NCBI GenBank assembly: GCA_028641055.1
Contig: CM054062.1
Span: 188,107,958 to 188,171,957 of the forward strand
Length of the DNA: 64,000 bases
From: Alopecurus myosuroides
Lineage: Eukaryota > Streptophyta > Magnoliopsida > Poales > Poaceae
Direction: 5' to 3'
The position numbers were made by a program, and so were the translations under genes. Shown piece by piece: positions 23,124 through 33,035 of the stretch (position 1 is the stretch's first letter; each line of letters begins with the position of its first letter). The notes beneath the pieces are model-generated. The model was not told the DNA's origin, did no database searches, and was given only the letters and a program-made list of their open reading frames with translations.

Positions 23124-23769
23124 TTAGAATGGGGCAGACCAAATCGGTTGTCCGGACCATTTCTAGTTTGCTAACCGCACCAAACGGCTTATAAGCGGGC
23201 CAAAATCGGTCCGATTTAAGGGCCGTTGGGTTTGCACTTAGCACACGATGAGACGTCGGTACATATACTTAGCACCGCGGCAAACCAGTTCGTAGTCTAT
23301 GGTTGGTCAAGAACTATTCAAAACTTGGCACCGACGGAAAGTGTCTGTCCTGACCAGATTTTCGTCAACTGCCTAGGACCGAAGCAACGAATGAAAGCGG
23401 CGTACTACGTCTTTCCCCTCTCTCCCCGTCCCCTCTATTGTTTATACTACTTACGAGTTACGACAAGAACGAGAAATATAATAATGTGGTCACCCCTGGT
23501 ACGTACGTGTGATTAGTTGGCTAGCTTGGCAAGACAGAGTAAACTGCTACCTAATCCATCAGCGTCATATCCGAAGGAGTCATGGGAAACGGGCGGTAGC
23601 TTGTTCCATATGCCCGCCTGACCTTCTAGAATGACTTCCTAATCTTTTTCATCTCTAACTGGGGAGGAAATCCTGCGTTGTGGTGCGTCCTCCGGTGGGC
23701 CCGCCTGTCCGCCACCATATTTGATGCGTTCTGCTGCGTCGTCTTGCGGGCCCGCGTGTCGGTCACGGT

Positions 23770-24234
23770 TTGGAGGCGGTTCGGTCTCCCTCATCCATCT
23801 TCCGTGAGCGAGTCCTCCTCCCTGGTGGTCGCCGTCCTTCTTTCTGGAGCAGTGAAGCCTTCCCCATATCCAACGCGCCACCGCGCCGATTGGTCGCCGG
23901 TCCTCTCGTCGTGGCGCTGATTCGTCGCCGTCCGGTCGGTCCCCTCGCCGTGGCGTTGGTTCCCCGCCAGCCCGTCTCATCGCCCATGCTCCGAACGACA
24001 AGCCGGGATGAGCGGGCAAAGAAGCTGGAGGCCAGGGGCACTTGCGTCAGGCGAGGGCCAGCAGAAATGTTGGCTTATCGGCGCCCGTCCCGCGTGCGCC
24101 TCCAAGTGCAGTGCGTTGCCGGTTTGCTCCCTCAAGGTCAAATCTTGCCGTGGGAGGTAGGGCCTGATACAAGCGGGAGACCGAGCCCTGATCCCCTGCT
24201 CCTTCTAGATCCGCCGAGGAGACCGTCTCTATAG
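23770..24234 (+). pseudogene. Exon-like GC-rich ORF in the Helitron
   Basis: A 154-codon frame, basic and Pro/Arg-rich (RLVAGPLVVALIRRRPVGPL repeat-like). No domain recognised. It lies at the 5' end of the Helitron in a GC-rich block followed by AT-rich sequence starting near 24390 (GTGAGTTCATC resembles a 5' splice site). It may be a captured first exon. Weakly supported. Confidence 0.25.
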
Positions 24235-25405
24235 GCTGTCCACCGGCGCCTGCCTTGTTTCTCTCGACTTCTCCCACCGTCGGTCGGGGCCCTGCCTTCA
24301 TCTCATCGACCTGGTGGACGACGCTCCACCGACAGGGTCGTCTTCTGCCACTGCATGCTCAACCCTGTTGCTACAAGCTCCACCATGTGAGTTCATCAAC
24401 CGATATGCCTCATCAGACCAGTTACCATGTGTTCTGAAATTTTTTGCAATCGATTTTTTATACACTAGATGCAGACGAATCGAAGCATGGTTTCTGAATT
24501 TTTTGTGCTTAATAAGTGTATCGCTGCATTTTTCACTTTAGATGTCATATACTCTTGTAGAAAAGATATGCCGACAGCAAGCGTACCACTGCATTTTCTG
24601 TATACTGTAGCAATTCTTGGTGTTGGTAAACCTGCAATTCACGGTCAAGCATGTCACTTACTCAGAAATTATGCTTGGTCACCATAATTGCAGCCAGTAC
24701 CTTCACTGTTGTTATTAACATATTATGGGGGCTCGGCATTTAACAGCATGTTCATTGTGGTGCAGATCGATAGCAAGTCGCGTCAGATTTGTTGCTATAT
24801 GCAAAATTGACATCTGCTTGATGATGTCCTTGGTTGATAGGTCGTGGGAATTGCGATTAAACTTTTCAATCAAGGAGTAAACCAGGCCGGGCATTTCCAT
24901 ACGTGGTTGTTTCTAATAATTTCAGCTATATATGCTTAGTTATTTTCTTAGGTTAATTGAGCAAGGTACACACTTTTTTAATTTTTAATATATAGAAAAG
25001 GGAACTTGCGGTTCGTTAGATAATGCTTTGCAGGCTCTGCCAATCACATCCTAATATACAGATCGCAACATCACATGTTATGTTAACTTTCAGGCATTGG
25101 ATAATTTCAGAAGAACACTTGTGTCTCCCATCTATATGCAATGTTCAGACTCCCACTATTTCAGCAAGTGGCATAATGTCCAGGGTGAGTAATATATATA
25201 TGAAGTCAGCGGTTATTACTAACTCATTGTTGATTGGTTAGTTCACGTATGTTTTTCAAATATTTAGGACTGGTCTGGGCAGAGCGCAATCATTATTGCC
25301 TCCGAGACTTGTGGATTTCTTACGGTTCTTGCCGATATTGTTCTTCTTTCTACTAGAGAACCTCAGTAAACTATGCCCGTAGGTAGATGCTTGTGAAGCT
25401 TGGTA

Positions 25406-25604
25406 CTGTGGTAGCGCAACCATGTCAATGCCGACCTTGATACACATTTCCCTCCAAATACTTGCAGCGGTGATAGTACAAGAAGTATTGGTTGTGAATT
25501 TGGTGACATGGTTGCGCTACCACTGCACCAAAGGAAAAACCTGTTGTAATCATCGGCTGCCCCTAAAGGAATGTCACCAAGTTTACAACCAATACTTCTT
25601 GTAC
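25406..25604 (+). ncRNA. Long near-perfect inverted repeats (hairpin candidate) in the Helitron
   Basis: 25476-25508 pairs with 25572-25604: 33 bases fully paired if two G-U pairs are allowed, with a 63-base loop. A second pair, 25406-25427 with 25504-25525, matches 21 of 22 bases. The two pairs interleave, so both together would form a pseudoknot. The first could act as a small-RNA precursor if transcribed. This is a structural candidate only. Confidence 0.4.
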
Positions 25605-26210
25605 TCTGCACACCATTTTCCTCTTGACATTCTTGATGCCTCAGTCAGAGAGCAGCGCGAAATTTAAATTGGAGAGTGAATATTGTATTGAAGCACAGAC
25701 TTCCCAGTCCTATCAAATAGGGATCAATCCCTCATTGATGTCTCTGGTTTGTTTTGTATTACAGAAAGGAGTAGAAAGAGTGGCCGACTGATTTTTGTGA
25801 ATTATTTAGCCTGCCAGTTTAGAATCTCTTCTATAAATGGAGAGGAAAAGTTTGTCTCCCCGTCCTCGAGTTATTGTCACTTTCCTGAAATTACTTACAT
25901 GTCATGTTGAATGTACATATTAGTTTCGTTTGAGTAAGATATTTTAAAACATTCAGCCATAGTTCGGTTAATCACTTTAAACCTATATGAGTTGTTTTAT
26001 GAAAAGAAAAACATAGGATATATATATATATTACCTGTATAACAGTTTCCAGCATATACAATCTGCATTTTATAGTGCACGTTGTATTCTGGCAGTTTAT
26101 TTGAATATGACGTGGTTTTATAAAGTTGGTAAACATATACTTTCCTTCAGACCCGGATGGATTAGATGTAACGGTAGTCTGATGCTCTCATTCTTTCTAT
26201 TCCCATTACT

Positions 26211-26447
26211 TGAAAACTGAATATTGTCACTGCTTCATGTCAGACATTAAACCTGTAAATGTTTTGGAGTTCCAACTATTGACCAACATGTTACAAGCTT
26301 TAGATCCAGCATTGAGTGGCAAACCAGGCTGCCTGGAAACTGAATATTGTCGCTGCTACTTCCTGTCAGACATCAAACCTGTACATGCTTTGAGCTCCAA
26401 GTGTTGAACAACATGTTAGAAGCTTCAGATCTAGCACTATAAATGAG
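26211..26447 (+). repeat. Diverged tandem duplication of about 105-120 bases
   Basis: 26211-26315 and 26334-26447 share a long series of matching blocks, including ACTGAATATTGTC, CAGACAT, AAACCTGTA, CAACATGTTA and AGCTT.AGATC. Confidence 0.75.
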
Positions 26448-26664
26448 TCTTCCAAAATTTCCAGAAATTGTAGTATTGAGAATTTTACTTCTATGGTTCT
26501 TTCAACGACGTGGTCGGACGCAACAACTCTATGTCATGTAGTCAGTATCATATTATTACTATACATTAATTTTGTAGGGAGTTCTTATTTGGCTCGCTTC
26601 AAGAAAGTTGGAATGACAAATTTTATGCTATTACCAATCACCATGATGTCACCTAGAAACAATG

Positions 26665-26693
26665 GGCGCAGCAACGCGCGCCTTTCCTTCTAG
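26665..26693 (+). terminator. Helitron 3' hairpin and CTAG end
   Basis: A 5-base GC stem with an 8-base loop, a 7-base spacer, then CTAG. In Helitrons this structure marks the end of rolling-circle transposition. Confidence 0.75.
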
Positions 26694-27260
26694 TTCCTAT
26701 GCATCGTTGAATGACTTCCTAATTCCTATGCAACTAATCTGAGTATCTGACGTTCATGTGCTGTTCATTTTTCTCTTGATGCTCCTGTCCATGGATACAG
26801 CCCAGTTGGAAGACGTAACCACTGGAGTGGAAATTGGACACACAGCTTTGCTCAGACCTCAAAACTGAAGGTCGTCGCCCCATGGGTAGAATTGAGCCCG
26901 CTATTGGACAGCGGGCATCCCGACCGGCCCAATGTGCCCTATTAACCAAAGGCTTTTCTAGTGCTGATATTTACAACACAGATAATGCTATATCTACGGA
27001 ATTAGTCTACGGAAGAGTTTTACGGGATTAGGCGAGGGTAATCAGGAGTGGGCCCCGAGTGAAATTCAGGGGGAGGTTTAGTTATGGGGGCCAATTAAAA
27101 CATGGCATGTCAGCTCGTAAGCACGATTTTGTAACCACTATTACGTAAGTGTGGCATTTTCGTTTACAACAAGTAGTTGTTCCATGCTTGCCTCAAACAA
27201 AAACAAAAACATAAGGTGTTGCATGCTCTCTCTCCCCCCTCCCCTCCCTCTCTCCCTCTC
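26694..27260. other. Intergenic / unclassified repeat
   Basis: No gene. It includes a CT-rich microsatellite at about 27228-27264 just before the DUF4283 fragment. Confidence 0.4.
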
Positions 27261-27830
27261 TCTCGGTGGTTCAACAAACGTTGTAGTTTTGAGAAGGTTG
27301 AGGCTGTCTCATGTGCAATGGAGGTTTTTTTTTTTACTAAAACTTCGGGAAAGCTTCCGCAAAGGCAGGGGATCAAGCATCATCGTGTGGCACTGCTGGA
27401 CAGTCGGATCTGGAGACTATGATGGCTTGGATAGGGCTGCCTGAGGATGAATTAGATGTGATCTATGAAGAGCGGGTTCCGGTCCAAGAAGAGGCCGCAC
27501 GCTGGACGGCACTGGCTCGTGTTTCATACAAAAAAAGAGTTTTATTCATTACTGGTTTGGGGAGAACATGTGATTTACATGGGGCCTAGCAAAGTACGTG
27601 TCGATCATGCCTATTGAAGACAATATATTCGTCATGCAAATTCACTACCTTGGCGATTGTGAGAAAGTTATCAAGGAGGTCCTTGGGCTTTCATGGGCAA
27701 GAGTGTTTTGATACCGCCATGTTATGGATTTATGAAGTCGTCACCGATAGAACTGAACACGATCAAGATGTAGAATCAGATACATGACCTTTCGGATGGG
27801 TACTGTCGTGGTGTTGTCATGGCAAGTCTC
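27261..27830 (+). pseudogene. DUF4283 (LINE ORF1 / gag-like) fragment, copy 1
   Basis: Despite frameshifts it reads IGLPEDELDVIYEERVPVQE, then a stretch matching the family's hydrophobic core, then CYGFMKSSPIELNTIKM and a diverged IHDLSDGYCRGVV. This is the DUF4283 domain (PF14111) found at the N terminus of ORF1/gag-like proteins of plant L1 LINEs, usually followed by a CCHC zinc knuckle, which is missing here. The first 532 bases are repeated at 29875-30403. Multiple frameshifts and stops. Confidence 0.65.
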
Positions 27831-27869
27831 TTCATATGAGAACAAGATTGTGAGGCAATTTCTACTGAG

Positions 27870-28422
27870 CGAAGTCTCGAAAGGGTTAATATGGAAACGA
27901 GGGACGTGAGTTTACCCAGGTTCGGCCCCTCTATTGACGGTAAAACCTACTCATGATTTCTTACTATTGGGAATTCAAGGTCTCGGTTACAAAGAGCAAT
28001 TATGGCTTCCGATGTCTCGGGAGCTGCTGCTATCAACTAGAACTTGCCTTTCTACGCCTCAAGGTCTCGCTTTATATAGCAGACGGGTCCCTAAGGCTAC
28101 AGGAGAATCCGGGTTGTACCCGTTGTCGGAATCCTATCGAGAGCTGGCCTTAGAGTCACTGGCCGATTCACACCATGGCCCGGATCGGCCAGTCCGGGTT
28201 CTGGCCGCCCTGCTGGCCTTGGGCCTCCGCGCCAAGTCCTGGCCCGGTTATCTTGTTCTTCCGGGTCATGCTGGGCTCCGCCGGGTCTTCATGGATTCCT
28301 CTTAATTTTCATTTTCAAACTGCGTGATCATAAACCGAAAACACGTTTATGAACTGGTAGCTTGATAATCCGGTTCATGTGGGTGGAATCTAAGGCATCC
28401 ACTTATCCATTCCCCCAACATT
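27870..28422 (-). repeat. 3' LTR of a minus-strand Tat-lineage Gypsy
   Basis: The minus strand starts TGTTGGGGGAATGG at 28422 and contains GGGGCCGAACCTGGGTAAAC, the same segment seen in the LTRs at 32492 and 37323. Just outside is CCTGGGGGCTAA, a polypurine-tract-like sequence in the position expected for a 3' LTR. The lower-coordinate end is approximate. Confidence 0.65.
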
Positions 28423-28864
28423 AGCCCCCAGGTTAACACGAACATTGAGCCATAGGTTACGTTGTTCACGTTAAGCTCCTCTTCAAAGAGATAAACATAA
28501 CCTTGTGTTTGTTGGAAGTGAATCTCTGAATATTGATCCGGATATGGAGGGAAATCATCTCCCTTTCTCTCGCTCTTTATTTCCAAGTTTCAAACTATTT
28601 AGGCTTAAACTGAAAATCATGTTTGCGAGTTTATCTCCGAAATTTATGGAACTGGAAATCCCTCAGTTTATCTCAAGATTTTGGGGAACTGAAAATCTTT
28701 CGGTTTATCCCAAGATTTTCTTCGCATTTTAATGCATTTATTCAGAAAATCTCCAACTTATCTACCTGATTCAGTAGATCCAATATCCTCAATCTTTCTA
28801 AAAAATATGTTAAATCTTGGGGTCCTCCGTGAAAATTACCACCTAAACCTAGGGTTAGGCCCTA

Positions 28865-28877
28865 CACTTATAAATAA
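28865..28877 (+). promoter_or_regulatory. TATA box of the element-antisense gene
   Basis: CTTATAAATAACG, about 140 bases before the ATG at 29011. It drives the strand opposite to the retroelement. Confidence 0.5.
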
Positions 28878-29010
28878 CGCCCTGGGATTTACCTCAGGGT
28901 CATTCGCTCGTCCCTCACCCCACTTCATCTTCTTCCTGCAGCGCGCCCGGGAGCTCGCCTATCTGTTCGAGCGCCGCCGCGGTCGGAGCATCTCCACCGT
29001 TCTTCCCACG

Positions 29011-29700
29011 ATGGTGAAAGATAAAAGCATGGCTAGCAAGCCTGCAGGAACCAGAAGGAAAAAGAAAGTCGGCGCTGCCGCCGGTCCTGCCACCAGTTAT
29101 GCTGCCAGGAACAAGAGAGAGATGCAGGTGAACTGGTGCAAATCTGAAATCACTCAAGGCCGGCTTCAAAAGATGGAGGGATCTGGGTTATTGCCCAAGA
29201 ACATATCTTGGCGTGCAACTGGGAGTGAGATCCGGCCTAAACCTGGGCCGGGTGAGGTAATTGTATTTGAAGCCCATATTTTTTGAGGTTTCGCCTTCCC
29301 GGGTATTATTTCTTTCGCTGGCTCCTAGAGTTTTACGGTTTACACCCTCAGGACCTGCCTCCAAACTCTATTCTCAATGTTAGCAACTTTTTAGTCCTTT
29401 GTGAGGATTACCTCCAAATCGAACCCAATCTATATCTGTTCTTAGAATACTTTTACGGCAACAAACACCTGGAAGTTGCTGGGGGTGATCTAATCCACTG
29501 CGGTGGCGTGTCTTTCCAGATACGGAAGGACATAGTCTATCCGAGTATCCCTTTAGCTAGCCATCCCAAACTCTGGCAGAAAACTTCATTTATTGCAAGA
29601 ACACTTCTCCTGAGGGTGAACCGGCTCTGTCGGTTTATCGTCCAGAACGTCTAGTTTATACCAACAGGATGAACTCCTTTGCTAAACCGACCGCCCGTGC
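29011..29700 (+). pseudogene. Antisense ORF of a Tat element: Transposase_28 (gypsy-type) domain protein, 5' part
   Basis: It starts MVKDKSMASKPAGTRRKKK with a strongly basic, nuclear-localisation-like N terminus, then a linker. After a TGA and a frameshift near 29284-29300 comes LPGYYFFRWLLEFYGLHPQD and LPPNSILNVSNFLVLCEDYL, the core of PF04195 (putative gypsy-type transposon domain). The same domain starts the larger antisense gene at 51046, where the matching text is ISDFFSEFLKNFGLQPHHLP. It lies antisense to the LTR at 27870-28422, so both are parts of one minus-strand Tat element. The gene decays by 29700 and is cut off at 29874 by the second DUF4283 copy. The biochemical role of this protein is unknown. 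Confidence 0.7.
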
Positions 29701-29874
29701 CAAAGTCATTCCTCTTCTAAAGCATGTGAAATCCTTAATAGTTCACGGCTTGACTTGCTTAGATCTAACCCAGACTTGGGTAAATTGGCGTATCCAACCC
29801 CTTAGCATTAGGGACCAGTTATTTTGCCAATATTCTGCTTTATCTTCTAATAGCATGAGGTACTCGGCAGCCAC

Positions 29875-30403
29875 TCTCGGTGGTTCAACAAACATTGTGG
29901 TTTTGAGAAGGTTGAGGCTGTCTCAGGTGCAATGGAGGTTTTTTTTACTAAAACTTCGGGAAAGCTTTCGCGAAGGCAGGGGATCAAGCATCATCGTGTG
30001 GCACTGTTGAACACTCGGATCTGGAGACTATGATGGCTAGGATAGGGCTGCCTGAGGATGAATTGGATGTGATCTATGAAGAGCGGGTTCCGATCCAAGA
30101 AGAGGCCACACGCTGGACGACACTGGCTCGTGTTTCATACAAAAAAGAGTTTTATCCATTACTGGTTTGGGGAGAACATGTGATTTACATGGGACCGAGC
30201 AAAGTACGTGTCGATCAGGCCTATTGAAGATAATATATTCGTCATGCAAATTCACTACCTTGGCGATTATGAGGAAGTTACTGAAGGAGGTCCTTGGGCT
30301 TTCATGGGAAAGAATGTTTTATTATCGCCATGTTATGGATTTATGAAGTCGTCATCGATAGAACTGAACACGATCAAGATGTAGATTCAGATACACGACC
30401 TTT
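29875..30403 (+). pseudogene. DUF4283 (LINE ORF1 / gag-like) fragment, copy 2
   Basis: Strongly similar to 27261-27792 over its whole length, starting at the same base (TCTCGGTGGTTCAAC). It reads MARIGLPEDELDVIYEERVP and later a YEVVIDRTEHDQ-type stretch in a shifted frame of the DUF4283 core. It is truncated at 30403, where unrelated sequence begins. It is broken by stops. Confidence 0.65.
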
Positions 30404-32055
30404 TGCTAAACAATTCAAGCAACTATGTGGTAGCAAGATATGTTACTTCAAGCTCGATGTCTATCACAAAGTAAATTGCATAAGTGAAGAGATAGGGTAT
30501 AGAAATAACCGAGACACATGGAGACGATGATTTATCCTGAAGTTCACTTCCCAATGAAAGCTAATCTCCGTTGGAGATGTGTGGAGTCATAATGACTCCA
30601 AGCGCCCAAGGGCTCACCTTATTCTCCTCGTGCCTCCACCAATGCGGCGTGCCACGATCCACCAGGGGACCTTTGAGGGCGGTCATCGATCCCGTACAAG
30701 GTTGGGGCAATCTCCACAACTCAATTGGAGGCTCCCAACAATATCCCACGAGCTACCAAAACTCCGAGATGACAACAATGCCTCGAAAGCTTCCAAAGCT
30801 CCAAGGCAACAATCAACCGTCTAGGACACTCCAAGTACCCAAGAGGACAAGCTCAAGGGCACTCCAAGAACCCAAGAGTAACAAGCTTCTCAACCTTTCA
30901 CTTGAACGAATCCTCGTAGAGAAGTCAAACCGATGCAACCTATGCAATGGCAAGAACACAAGAATTACTCAAATACTTCACTCTCAAATCCCACCAAAGT
31001 AACAAAAGCTATGGGGGGAGAAGAGAGGAAGAACAAGGAAGAACTCAACAAATGAATCCACAAGATCTAGATCCAAAGACTTCCCCTCACTAAGAGGAGA
31101 GATGGATTGGTGGAATAATAGATCTATATCTCCTCTTCATTTCCCACTAATTGGAGGCAACAATCATGGAAGAATAGAGAGAGAAAAAGCTCCAAGAGAT
31201 CAACAATGGTGGGGAAAAACTTGCTTCGGGAGTGGGGAACCAATGGGGAAGAAGACTCCTTAAATAGGTCTCCCCAAATACTTCCCGTTGGGGAAAACTG
31301 GGTGTTCCCGGCCTAAAAACCCGGCCACGCTGGCCTTTATGCATGCAGGCCAGCCACCTAACATACCAGCCCGGCTAGGAGCCCGACCAGGCGCCTCATA
31401 GGCTAGCTTCTCTGTGTGTCCTGGCCTACTCTAAAAATGCGATATCTTTTGCCTCCGGACTCCATTTTCGATGATCTTGGGTTCGTTGAAATTGCGACAA
31501 CAAGCAATACAATATTATGCAAATAAACATAATAGTACATCATTGGAGGATAAAACCAAATAATGAAAGGCTTGACCTCTCTATAAAGGAACAACCGGTA
31601 AAACCTCCAATATCAAAAACGCAATAAGTTTTCCATGCAAAATTCATTTTTTGATGAACTTGAGCTTGTATTTAAGAAAATGAAAAGATCTAAAACCACA
31701 AATGGAGAAAACACAAATAAGAACCAATAAAGATGATGCCAAGTATGCAAAGTTTTGAGCGCTCTCCGATTGATACGATCAAGTTGCTACTACGAGAGCC
31801 CCTCTTAATAGTACGATCATCTATCTTATAACCCGGTCTCCTAACTATGCTATAAGACCGGTAAAATAGAAAACCTATCAAGATCATACCTTTTTCTTTA
31901 GCATTCGACTTGAGCAAGATGGTGAAGATCTTGACCTTCTCAAGATGGAACATTTTTTCCTATTTTGTTTTGCTCGGTGAAGACACGTAGATTGCTCACC
32001 CATATGCCACTATGGGAGAGGCTCACTTAAGTCCATATTCACTTGTCCATAGTCT
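30404..32055. repeat. Unclassified retroelement-like sequence, probably LTR
   Basis: About 1.65 kb with no protein domain. Its composition (a CCAAGAACCC-type repetitive leader, then AT-rich) is like a Triticeae LTR, but I do not see its two ends. Listed so the gap is explained. Confidence 0.35.
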
Positions 32056-32491
32056 TGATGACCCATAAGTATAGGGGGTCACAACAGTCTTCGAGGGAAG
32101 TAAAATTCAAATTTATTGATTTGACACAAGGGGAGTCAAAGAATATTTATTAGCCTTAATAACTAAGTTGTCAATTCAGCTGCACCGGAAACTAGACTTG
32201 CTCGCAACAATTTATCAGTGGTAACAGTTTTATAGTAGAAACAGTAGTAAAATAACAGCAGGAATAAAATAGTAACAGCAGTAGCAATCGCGGAAAACAA
32301 CAGGATGGGAGTACTGTAGGCATAGAGGGTATGGATGAATGGGCGTTGCATGGATAACATAGGTCATGTAATAATCTAAACACGGGAATTGCAGATAATA
32401 ATAATAAAGCATCCAAGTTCTAGGCAAACCATAGGCACGTGTTCCAATATAGTCATACGTTCTCGCAATGAGAAACTTGCACAACATCTTT
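32056..32491 (-). repeat. LTR fragment of an Athila-like family
   Basis: It starts on the plus strand TGATGACCCATAAGTATAGG, the same terminus type as 6406 but a different body. It is cut at 32491 by the outer Tat element; the rest should resume beyond the window. Confidence 0.6.
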
Positions 32492-33016
32492 TGTCCTACC
32501 AGCCCGTTGCAGCGGGGCCTTGACGTGGGGATGAATCCGGGACCTATCAGGTGAGGCTACCCGGTCCAAGGCCTAAGACCTAAGCCCAAGGGAAGGTGAC
32601 GCCAACAGTTCTAGAAGTCCCAATCGAAGGCCCACCCGCAAAGCCTTGCGGGTCAAGAAGGAAATTTGTAACCGACCTAAGCTAGGGTTTGTAACCCCCC
32701 CCCCCCCGGGTACGGTTTGAGACCTGGCCACCTATATAAGGCCAGGAGAACCACCGAGAGGGGGATCAAAGCAATCACACACCACCAAAGCCTTGAACTC
32801 GAGACCATACTCTCGATCCGAGCACCCCCCATTGTAACCGATCTATTGATAATACAGATCGACAGAGCAGGAGTAAGGGTTTTACCTCTACGAGGGCCCC
32901 GAACCTGGGTAAATCTTGCCCCCTGTTAGCCGATGGTCGTCACCAGCGCCTATAAGTTCTCCTAATCAAAACCCTAGCGGTTCATCCGAGGGACTTGTTG
33001 AGATGACCATTCGACA
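32492..33016 (+). repeat. 5' LTR of the outer Tat element
   Basis: 525 bases from TGTC to GACA. It holds a TATA box (CCTATATAAGGCC, about 32731-32743), a C-run at about 32695-32708 and the GGGCCCCGAACCTGGGTAAA segment shared with other Tat LTRs here. Confidence 0.8.
32733..32740 (+). promoter_or_regulatory. LTR TATA box, outer Tat element
   Basis: TATATAAG about 280 bases before the LTR end. Confidence 0.65.
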
Positions 33017-33017
33017 A

Positions 33018-33035
33018 TTGGTGCCGTCTGTGGGA
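33018..33035 (+). other. Primer binding site, outer Tat element
   Basis: TTGGTGCCGTCTGTGGG immediately after the LTR, one base from its end. Confidence 0.65.

Larger units (their letters stand above)
21688..23237. mobile_element. PIF/Harbinger-type non-autonomous element
   Basis: The left end is GAGCAAACCCAACGG and the inverted right end is GTGCAAACCCAACGG, with similarity continuing about 25 bases (AAATCGGAC in both). It is flanked on both sides by TTA (21685-21687 and 23238-23240), the 3-base target duplication of PIF/Harbinger. Length 1550 bases. No Harbinger transposase is visible, so it is non-autonomous. It contains a GC-rich, coding-like block and a nested smaller MITE. Confidence 0.78.
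23652..26693 (+). mobile_element. Non-autonomous Helitron
   Basis: The 5' end is TCTCTAACTGGGGAGG preceded by A. The 3' end is CTAG (26690-26693) followed by T, which matches Helitron insertion between A and T. A GC-rich hairpin (GGCGC at 26665-26669 pairing with GCGCC at 26678-26682) lies 7 bases before CTAG, the diagnostic Helitron terminator. No Rep/helicase is visible. The interior has a GC-rich exon-like 5' part and AT-rich intron-like stretches, so captured host gene pieces are likely but I cannot name them. Confidence 0.75.

Noticed and set aside
23639..24301. Minus-strand ORFs of 84-126 codons in the Helitron
   Set aside because: They mirror a GC-rich plus-strand block and lack domains.
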